64,000 bases of DNA from positions 1 to 64,000 of the forward strand of contig NZ_MHXN01000028.1 in NCBI RefSeq assembly GCF_001824475.1. The letters run 5' to 3'. Below are positions 58,389-64,000 of this stretch, piece by piece (within the stretch, counting starts at the first letter, position 1; every line of letters starts with the position of its first letter). This DNA is from Phenylobacterium sp. RIFCSPHIGHO2_01_FULL_69_31 (lineage in GTDB: Bacteria; Pseudomonadota; Alphaproteobacteria; Caulobacterales; Caulobacteraceae). The notes beneath the pieces were generated by a model. The model worked only from the letters and a program-made list of their open reading frames with translations. It did no database searches and was not told where the DNA came from. Both the position numbers and the translations under genes were made by a program.

Positions 58389-59165
58389 GTGACGGATCTA
58401 TTCGAAGAGGTCGAAGAGCAGCTCCGCTCCGACCGCTACAAGCAGTTCGCCCGCAAGGCGCTGCCGTGGATGCTGGGGATCGCCGCCGTCGTGCTCGTCG
58501 CCTTCCTGGGCTACTGGGGCTACGACAGCTATCGCAACAACCAGATCGCCAAGGCGTCCGAGACCTATTCCGCCGCCATGGACGCCTTCGTCGCCGGCGA
58601 TCGCGACAAGGCCCGGCAGCTCTGGACCGAGGTCTCCAAGTCGGACGCCAAGGCCTACAAGGCGCTGTCGCTGATGCACCTGGGCGCCTACGCCGTCGAG
58701 GCGCGCAAGCCCGCCGACGCCGTGAAGCTGTTCGACGAGGCGGCCGAGGTCGCGCCGGACGCCATCGTCGGCGACGCCGCCCGCCTCAAATCCGCCTTCC
58801 AGCTCCTCGACACCGCGTCTCTGAAGGAACTGGAGGGGCGCTTGAAGCCGCTGATGGAAGAGGGCCGGCCGTATCGGGTCCAGGCCCGCGAGGCCCTGGC
58901 CTTTGCGAAGCTGAACGCCGGCGACCTGGCCGGCGCCCGCGGCGACTTCGTCCTGATCTCCCAGTCCCTCGACGCTCAGCAAGGCGCCCAGGCGCGGGCC
59001 CAGGCCGCCATCGGCCTGATCGATTCGGGCTCGGCCAAGGCCGTGCCGTCGGTCGTGAAGGCCGCCCAGGCCCTGCCGCCGCCCATGACGGTGGCCCCCG
59101 GCGCCGTAATCGGCCCGCCCCCGGGCGCCGCCCCGACGCAACCGCAAGGTCCCGCCGCCCAATGA
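58389..59165 (+). CDS. YfgM-like TPR membrane protein
   Basis: 258 residues: a cytoplasmic start (FEEVEEQLRSDRYKQFARKALPW), one membrane helix (about 26-46), then periplasmic TPR-like helices (about 50-215) and a Pro/Ala-rich tail. In many proteobacteria this protein is encoded just before bamB and helps outer-membrane protein assembly as a chaperone partner of the Sec translocon. GTG at 58389. Its stop overlaps bamB by 4 nt. Confidence 0.85.
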   Translation: MTDLFEEVEEQLRSDRYKQFARKALPWMLGIAAVVLVAFLGYWGYDSYRNNQIAKASETYSAAMDAFVAGDRDKARQLWTEVSKSDAKAYKALSLMHLGAYAVEARKPADAVKLFDEAAEVAPDAIVGDAARLKSAFQLLDTASLKELEGRLKPLMEEGRPYRVQAREALAFAKLNAGDLAGARGDFVLISQSLDAQQGAQARAQAAIGLIDSGSAKAVPSVVKAAQALPPPMTVAPGAVIGPPPGAAPTQPQGPAAQ

Positions 59166-60550
59166 GCCGCCGTACGACGATCCTCGCCGCCGTCCTGATC
59201 GCGGCGCTCGGCGCCAGCGGGTGCTCGACGGTCAGCCGCCTCAATCCCTTCGACAAGAAGGACGACAAGCCGTCCGAGCTGGCCGGCGAGGGGCAGCGCA
59301 TCTCGATCATCCCGCCCGACCAGATCCTGGCGCCCGCCGAGGCGCTGAAGGGCGTGGACTTCTCCCTCCCGCCCGCAGAGACGCTCGCCGCCTGGCCGCT
59401 GCCGGGCGGGACGCCCGAGCAGTCCGTCGGCAATGTCGCCGCCGGCGCCAATCTTTCCATCGCCTGGCGCCGGAGCTTCGGCCAGGGCGAGAAGCGCGGC
59501 CGCTACGTGACCGCCCCCCCCGTGGCCGCCGACGGCAAGGTGTTCGTCATGGACGCCGAGGGCCGGGTGGTCGCCATGGACGCGGCCTCGGGCAGCCAGA
59601 TCTGGCGCACGGGCACCAATCCCGGCGACAACAAGCGCGACAAGCTCGCGTTCGGCGGCGGCATGGCCTACGCCGACGGCAAGCTCTACGTCTCGTCGGG
59701 CTATCGCGAAGTCCTGCAGATGGACGCCCGCACCGGGGCCGTCGGCTGGCGGACCAAGACCCCGGAGTCGATCCATGGCGCCCCGACCGTTTCGGGCGGC
59801 CGGGTGTTCGCGATCTCCCTGGACAACACCCTGCTGACGTTCGACGCCGCCACCGGCGCGCCGTCCTGGACCTACCAGGCGCTGTCGGAATCGGCGCGCA
59901 TCCTCTCGGCCTCCAGCCCCGCCATCTCAGGCGACTCGGTGGTGGCCGCCTTCGGGTCGGGCGAACTGGTGGCCCTGCGCGCCTCCAACGGCAACGACCT
60001 CTGGAACGAAGCCCTTTCGCGGGCCAGCCGCACCAGCGCGCTGTCCGAGATCCGCGACATCCCGGGCCGCCCGGTGATCTACCAGGGCGACGTGTTCGCG
60101 GTCAGCCATTCCGGCGTCTTCGCCGCCACGGACCTGCGGACCGGCCAAGCCCGCTGGAGCCTGCCGGTGGTGGGCGTGTCGACCCCCTGGCCCGCCGGCG
60201 ACGTGGTCTATGTGGTCTCCAAGACCGGCGACGTGATCTGCGCCAGCCGCGAGAACGGCCAGATCTACTGGATCCGCAACCTCAACGAGGGCTTCAAGGC
60301 CAAGAAGAAGGGCGGATTCTTCGGGATCGGCGGGCAGCGCCAGAACTATCCGGTCTGGTCGGGCCCGCTGCTGGCCGGCGACAAGCTGCTGGTGGTCGGG
60401 CAGACCGGCCAACTGGTGGCTCTGAACGCCAAGACCGGCGAAATCGCCAAGCGCGTCGACATCAAGGGTTCCGCCACGCTCGAGCCGATCGCCATGGGCG
60501 ACACGGTCTATGTGGTCACGCAGGAAGCCGACCTGATCGCGATTCGTTGA
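59162..60550 (+). CDS. bamB: Outer-membrane assembly lipoprotein BamB
   Basis: 462 residues: lipobox LGASGCSTV (mature Cys about 21), then a PQQ-like beta-propeller of eight blades, seen as repeats such as [40 protein letters not shown] and [15 protein letters not shown]. It is a BAM-complex subunit that helps insert outer-membrane beta-barrels. About 80 residues longer than the E. coli protein, with an extended linker after the lipid anchor. der begins 22 nt downstream, the usual order. Confidence 0.92.
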   Translation: MSRRTTILAAVLIAALGASGCSTVSRLNPFDKKDDKPSELAGEGQRISIIPPDQILAPAEALKGVDFSLPPAETLAAWPLPGGTPEQSVGNVAAGANLSIAWRRSFGQGEKRGRYVTAPPVAADGKVFVMDAEGRVVAMDAASGSQIWRTGTNPGDNKRDKLAFGGGMAYADGKLYVSSGYREVLQMDARTGAVGWRTKTPESIHGAPTVSGGRVFAISLDNTLLTFDAATGAPSWTYQALSESARILSASSPAISGDSVVAAFGSGELVALRASNGNDLWNEALSRASRTSALSEIRDIPGRPVIYQGDVFAVSHSGVFAATDLRTGQARWSLPVVGVSTPWPAGDVVYVVSKTGDVICASRENGQIYWIRNLNEGFKAKKKGGFFGIGGQRQNYPVWSGPLLAGDKLLVVGQTGQLVALNAKTGEIAKRVDIKGSATLEPIAMGDTVYVVTQEADLIAIR

Positions 60551-60572
60551 TCAGACAGGTAAGGTCTCCGGC

Positions 60573-62156
60573 ATGGCGCTGAAACTCGCGATCGTCGGGC
60601 GACCGAACGTCGGCAAATCCACCCTGTTCAACCGGCTGGCGGGCAAGAAGCTCGCCATCGTCGACGACCAGCCGGGGGTCACGCGCGACCGCCGGTTCGG
60701 CGTCGGCCGGCTGGGCGACCTTGAGCTCGACCTGATCGACACGGCCGGCTTCGAGGACGTCACCGACGAGAGCCTCGAGGCTCGGATGCGGGCGCAGACC
60801 GAGCTGGCGGTGGACGAGGCGGACGTGGCCCTGTTCGTCATCGACGCCCGCGAGGGCGTGACGCCGGCCGACGAGATCTTCGCCGACGTCCTGCGCCGCA
60901 AGGGCAAGCCGGTCGTCCTGGCCGCCAACAAGTCCGAGAGCAAGGCCTCCGAGAGCGGGGTGCTGGAGGCTTTCGGCCTGGGCCTTGGCGAGCCGATCCC
61001 GATTTCGGCCGAGCACGGGGAGGGCATGGCCGACCTCTACGCCGCCATGGTCGCCCTCGCGCCCGACGAGGAGGACGGCGAGGAGGCCGACGACGCCACC
61101 AAGCCGATCAATATCGCCATCGTGGGCCGCCCGAACGCGGGCAAGTCGACCCTGGTAAACGCCGTGATCGGCGAGGATCGCCTGCTGACGGGGCCGGAAG
61201 CCGGCATCACCCGCGATGCGATCCCGGTGGACTGGGACTGGGAGGGGCGGGCGATCCGGCTCGTGGACACCGCCGGCCTGCGTCGCAAGGCCAAGGTCCA
61301 GGAGAAGCTGGAGAAGCTTTCCACCCACGATTCGATCCGCGCCATCACCTATGCCGAGGTGGTGATCCTGGTGATGGACGCCACCCATCCGCTGGAGATC
61401 CAGGATCTCCAGATCGCCGACCTGGTCGAGCGCGAGGGACGGGCGCTGGTCTTCTGCCTCGCCAAGTGGGACCTGATCGAGGACGGGCAGGCCAAGCTGG
61501 CCGAGCTGCAGGAGGAGGTCACGCGCCTCCTGCCTCAGGTGCGGGGCGCGCCGATGGTGGCCCTGTCGGCGGAGACCGGCCGCGGCTTGGACCGGCTGAT
61601 GCCGGCCGTGCTGAAGGCTCACGGCGACTGGTCGACGAAGGTGAAGACGCGCGACCTGAACGACTGGCTGAAGATGGCCGTCGAGCGCCATCCGCCGCCC
61701 GCCGTCGGCGGGCGTCGCGTGAAGCCGAAGTACATGGCCCAGACCAAGGCGCGCCCGCCGACGTTCGTGCTGTTCGCCAGTCGCGCCGACCAGCTGCCGG
61801 ACCACTACAAGCGCTACCTGGTCAATTCGATCCGCGAGAGCTTCGACCTGCCGGGCGTTCCGATCCGTCTGTCGGTGCGGTCGAACAAGAACCCCTATGC
61901 CGAGGGCGAGGAGAAGAGCGGACCGGGGCCCTCCAGGACGGCGCCGTCGTCGGCCAAGACAGGTATGGTCGCCAAGGCCCGCAAGGCGGCCGCCGACAAG
62001 GCCCGGGAAGGCGCTGAGGGCCGTCCGAAGGCCGCCGCCAAGCCCAAGAAGGTCAAGGCCGGCAACCCGCGCGGACGCGCCGCCAAGCTGGTTCGCCCCG
62101 GGGTCAAGCCGAAGCGAGCTTCCCGGCCGTCTTCCAGTCCGAAAAGACCACGTTAG
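60573..62156 (+). CDS. der: Ribosome-biogenesis GTPase Der
   Basis: 527 residues. Two GTPase domains, with P-loops [14 protein letters not shown] (about 8-21) and [14 protein letters not shown] (about 186-199), DTAG switches and NKSE/KWD specificity motifs, then a KH-like domain (about 370-455; LLQ-like [18 protein letters not shown]). The last 75 residues are a Lys/Ala/Pro-rich basic tail that makes the protein longer than the usual 440-490. It acts in 50S subunit assembly. The last 53 nt overlap the antisense SDR gene. Confidence 0.96.
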   Translation: MALKLAIVGRPNVGKSTLFNRLAGKKLAIVDDQPGVTRDRRFGVGRLGDLELDLIDTAGFEDVTDESLEARMRAQTELAVDEADVALFVIDAREGVTPADEIFADVLRRKGKPVVLAANKSESKASESGVLEAFGLGLGEPIPISAEHGEGMADLYAAMVALAPDEEDGEEADDATKPINIAIVGRPNAGKSTLVNAVIGEDRLLTGPEAGITRDAIPVDWDWEGRAIRLVDTAGLRRKAKVQEKLEKLSTHDSIRAITYAEVVILVMDATHPLEIQDLQIADLVEREGRALVFCLAKWDLIEDGQAKLAELQEEVTRLLPQVRGAPMVALSAETGRGLDRLMPAVLKAHGDWSTKVKTRDLNDWLKMAVERHPPPAVGGRRVKPKYMAQTKARPPTFVLFASRADQLPDHYKRYLVNSIRESFDLPGVPIRLSVRSNKNPYAEGEEKSGPGPSRTAPSSAKTGMVAKARKAAADKAREGAEGRPKAAAKPKKVKAGNPRGRAAKLVRPGVKPKRASRPSSSPKRPR

Positions 62157-62850
62157 CGGTGGGCAGGCCCAGGTCGGCCTGCGCCAGCTCCACGATCAGC
62201 GGGCCGATTTCCGACGGATCGGGCAGGTGGGCTGGGTTCTCGCCCGGCATGGCCTCGGCCCGCATTCGCGTGCGCATGGCGCCGGGGTCCAGCAGTACGG
62301 CGCGAATGCTCGTCTGCTCGAGTTCGTCGGCCCAGGTGCGGACGATGTGCTCCATCCCCGCCTTGGTGGCCCCGTAGACGCCCCAGAAGGCCTTCGGCCG
62401 CTCGACGCGGCCGGTGGTCAGGAAGATCGCCCGCGGGTGCTCCGAGGCCCGCAGCAGAGGCTCCACGCTGCGGACCAGGCGGTAGGTTCCGGTCAGATTG
62501 ACCGAGACGACCCGGTCCCAGTGCTTCGGCTCGATGTGGGCCACGGGCGTCAGCGATCCCAGCAGGGCGGCGGCGTGGACCAGGATGTCGAGCCGGCCGA
62601 ACCGCTCGTGGATGGCGAGGCCCAGCTGGTCGAGGCCGTCGGGCTCGCCGATATCCATCGGGACCAGGGTCGCGGATTGACCGGTGAGCGCACGGATCTC
62701 GTCGTCGAGGGCTTCGAGGGCGCCCTGGGTGCGGGCCACGGCCACGACGTGCGCGCCGGCCTGGGCGAGGGCCAAGGCGGCGGCCTTGCCGATCCCGCGG
62801 CTAGCGCCGGTGACGAGGGCGATGCGGTTGTTCAGGGGCAGGTCAGACAT
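62104..62850 (-). CDS. SDR-family oxidoreductase
   Basis: 248 residues: cofactor loop [11 protein letters not shown], the central NAG motif altered to VHAAALLG, and YGATK with Tyr and Lys. The catalytic Ser position reads Thr (FLTTGRV), so activity may be weak or altered. This YciK-like group often neighbours purF in alphaproteobacteria. Its 3' end overlaps der by 53 nt in antisense. Confidence 0.88.
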   Translation of the reverse strand: MSDLPLNNRIALVTGASRGIGKAAALALAQAGAHVVAVARTQGALEALDDEIRALTGQSATLVPMDIGEPDGLDQLGLAIHERFGRLDILVHAAALLGSLTPVAHIEPKHWDRVVSVNLTGTYRLVRSVEPLLRASEHPRAIFLTTGRVERPKAFWGVYGATKAGMEHIVRTWADELEQTSIRAVLLDPGAMRTRMRAEAMPGENPAHLPDPSEIGPLIVELAQADLGLPTANVVFSDWKTAGKLASA

Positions 62851-62861
62851 TGGCCGGCTCT

Positions 62862-63848
62862 CTAGCCGCTTTGGCCGTCCATGTCAGGCCGCTGGGCATA
62901 GCGCTGGGCGATCGCTGCGCAGGCCATCAGCTGCACCTGGTGGAAGATCATCAGCGGGATCAGGGCGAGACCCGCCACCGCCGGCGGGAAGATCGCCGCC
63001 GCCATGGGCGCGCCGCTGGCGAGGGACTTCTTCGATCCGCAGAACACGATGGCGATCTCGTCGGCTTTTGAGAAGCCCCAGGCGCGGGCCGCCAGCGCCG
63101 TCAGCGCCAGCACCACGGCCAGCAGCACGAGGCAAAGCGCCAGGAGCCGCATCAGGTCCAGCAGCGAGAGCTGACTCCAGACCCCGGCCACGACCGCCCC
63201 GGAGAACGCGGTATAGACCACCAGCAGGATCGACCCGCGATCAAGCTTCGCCAGCACGGCGTTCCGGGCGCGCACCCAGTCGCCGACCCAAGGCCGCAGG
63301 GCCTGGCCGGCGACGAAGGGGACCAGCAGCTGGGAGACGATGGCCCAGAAGGATGAGGCGCTGACGCCGCCCTGGGCCTGCAGCAAGACGCCGACGAGCA
63401 GCGGCGTCAGGAACACACCCAGCAGGTTCGAGGCTGAGGCGGCGGCCACGGCGGCCGGCACATTGCCCCGCGCCACGCTCACGAAGGCAATGGAGCTCTG
63501 GATGGTCGAGGGCAGGCAGCCCAGGAAGATCAACCCGGTGGCCAGCTCCGGCGGCGTGATCCAGGCGGGCAGGGCGGTGACGCCCAGGGTGAGCAGCGGG
63601 AACAGGGCGAAGGTGGAGGCCAGGACCAGGAGGTGCAGGCGCCAGTGCGTCAGCCCCCCGATCACCGCTTCGCGCGATAGCCGTGCGCCGTGCAGGAAGA
63701 AGACCATGGCGATGGCCGCCTTGGTGAGCCAGCCCAGCCAGACGGCCGCCTCGCCGCGCGCCGGCACGACCGCCGCCGCGGCGGCCATCAGCAGGATGAG
63801 GACGAGGTACCAGTCGGGCTTGAAGCGGGCTCGCCAGCCCTGGCTCAC
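62862..63848 (-). CDS. Bile acid:sodium symporter-family protein (YfeH-like)
   Basis: 328 residues, about ten helices. AIAMVFFLHGARLSREAVIGG, FLGCLPSTIQSSIAFVSVARGN and EIAIVFCGSKKSLASGAPMA match the SBF-like (PF13593) group. Despite the name, the bacterial members have unclear substrates. GTG at 63848 overlaps the stop of the purF gene (GTGA), so the two are coupled. Confidence 0.9.
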   Translation of the reverse strand: MSQGWRARFKPDWYLVLILLMAAAAAVVPARGEAAVWLGWLTKAAIAMVFFLHGARLSREAVIGGLTHWRLHLLVLASTFALFPLLTLGVTALPAWITPPELATGLIFLGCLPSTIQSSIAFVSVARGNVPAAVAAASASNLLGVFLTPLLVGVLLQAQGGVSASSFWAIVSQLLVPFVAGQALRPWVGDWVRARNAVLAKLDRGSILLVVYTAFSGAVVAGVWSQLSLLDLMRLLALCLVLLAVVLALTALAARAWGFSKADEIAIVFCGSKKSLASGAPMAAAIFPPAVAGLALIPLMIFHQVQLMACAAIAQRYAQRPDMDGQSG

Positions 63849-64000
63849 GCGTCGACCAGGAACGAGAGCTGCCGCTCCACCACCTCGTTGCGGCCCAGCG
63901 CGATCTCGCGATCGAGCAGGCGGGTGGGGTACTCGCCGGTGAAGTAGTGGTCGGTGAACTGCGGCTGGGCCGGGTCGCGCACCTCGTCCATCGCCCAGTA
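63845..64000 (-). CDS. purF: Amidophosphoribosyltransferase PurF (C-terminal end)
   Basis: The last 51 residues are visible, ending in TGA at 63845-63847. PQFTDHYFTGEYPTRLLD resembles the C-terminal tail typical of PurF, and the SDR gene nearby is a common neighbour. PurF makes phosphoribosylamine, the first step of purine synthesis. The catalytic N-terminus lies outside the window, so the call rests on the tail alone. Confidence 0.65.
   Translation of the reverse strand, partial: YWAMDEVRDPAQPQFTDHYFTGEYPTRLLDREIALGRNEVVERQLSFLVDA

Noticed and set aside
1-64000. CRISPR arrays and rRNA or tRNA genes
   Set aside because: No regularly spaced repeats, rRNA-like segments or complete cloverleafs were recognised by reading; a covariance-model scan could not be run.

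Overview
The window is high-GC DNA from an alphaproteobacterium, most likely a member of the Caulobacteraceae. The right-hand block (panB, a YfgM-like TPR gene, bamB, der, an SDR gene and the 3' end of purF) looks like ordinary chromosome of that group. A promoter at 58317-58343 also fits the Caulobacter sigma-73 pattern (TTGACGS, 10-14 nt, GCTANAWC). Placement is from gene content and motifs only; no database search was possible.

Left and centre (1 to about 51981) are accessory DNA. Positions 1-1356 carry a MerR-type regulator (cut by the window edge) and a divergent three-gene heavy-metal operon: a MerT-like protein, a GDCCVxC protein and an unassigned membrane protein. The MerR-type promoter between them has a 19-bp spacer. 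An IS1182-family insertion follows (about 1432-2982). Next comes a conjugative-element backbone (3384-25823): ParB, DUF736, an ArdC-like antirestriction protein, a small XRE regulator, DUF2285-type genes (one frameshifted), an AlpA-like HTH protein, DUF2840, a TraF peptidase, a lytic transglycosylase, a candidate oriT, a VirD2-like relaxase, the TraG coupling protein, a CopG protein, a HEPN-like insert, and the Ti-order trb operon trbBCDEJKLFGI plus DUF2274. No integrase is in the window, so at least one end of the element lies outside it.

The cargo (26231-51981) is mostly a thiol, persulfide and envelope-stress island. It has an RND pump operon; a periplasmic thiol-redox operon (DsbD, a membrane-anchored TlpA, DsbA, a COG4798 methyltransferase, DUF302, a TehB-like methyltransferase); a QseBC/PmrAB-like two-component system; a DsrE, hydrolase-OsmC and methyltransferase operon; and a sulfide-oxidation module. 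That module holds two persulfide-dioxygenase-like MBL proteins, a SulP transporter, a SqrR/BigR-type repressor, a rhodanese, YeeE/YedE and DUF6691 transporters, and a sulfide:quinone oxidoreductase. Three direct repeats of the form CTTAAG-N5-CTTAAG (PmrA/QseB-type boxes) precede the RND operon, the dsbD/two-component divergent pair and the DsrE operon. This suggests one regulon run by the local two-component system. The sulfide module has its own 41-bp symmetric operator overlapping the repressor start.

From 52230 to the end the DNA appears chromosomal: SDR, msrA, a DUF3597 gene, an RNA 2',3'-cyclic phosphodiesterase, DUF2164, an ArsC/Spx-family gene, a DUF6249/sigma factor/membrane-protein operon, panB, an unassigned membrane protein, the TPR-bamB-der operon, an SDR, a bile-acid:sodium-symporter-family protein and the purF 3' end.
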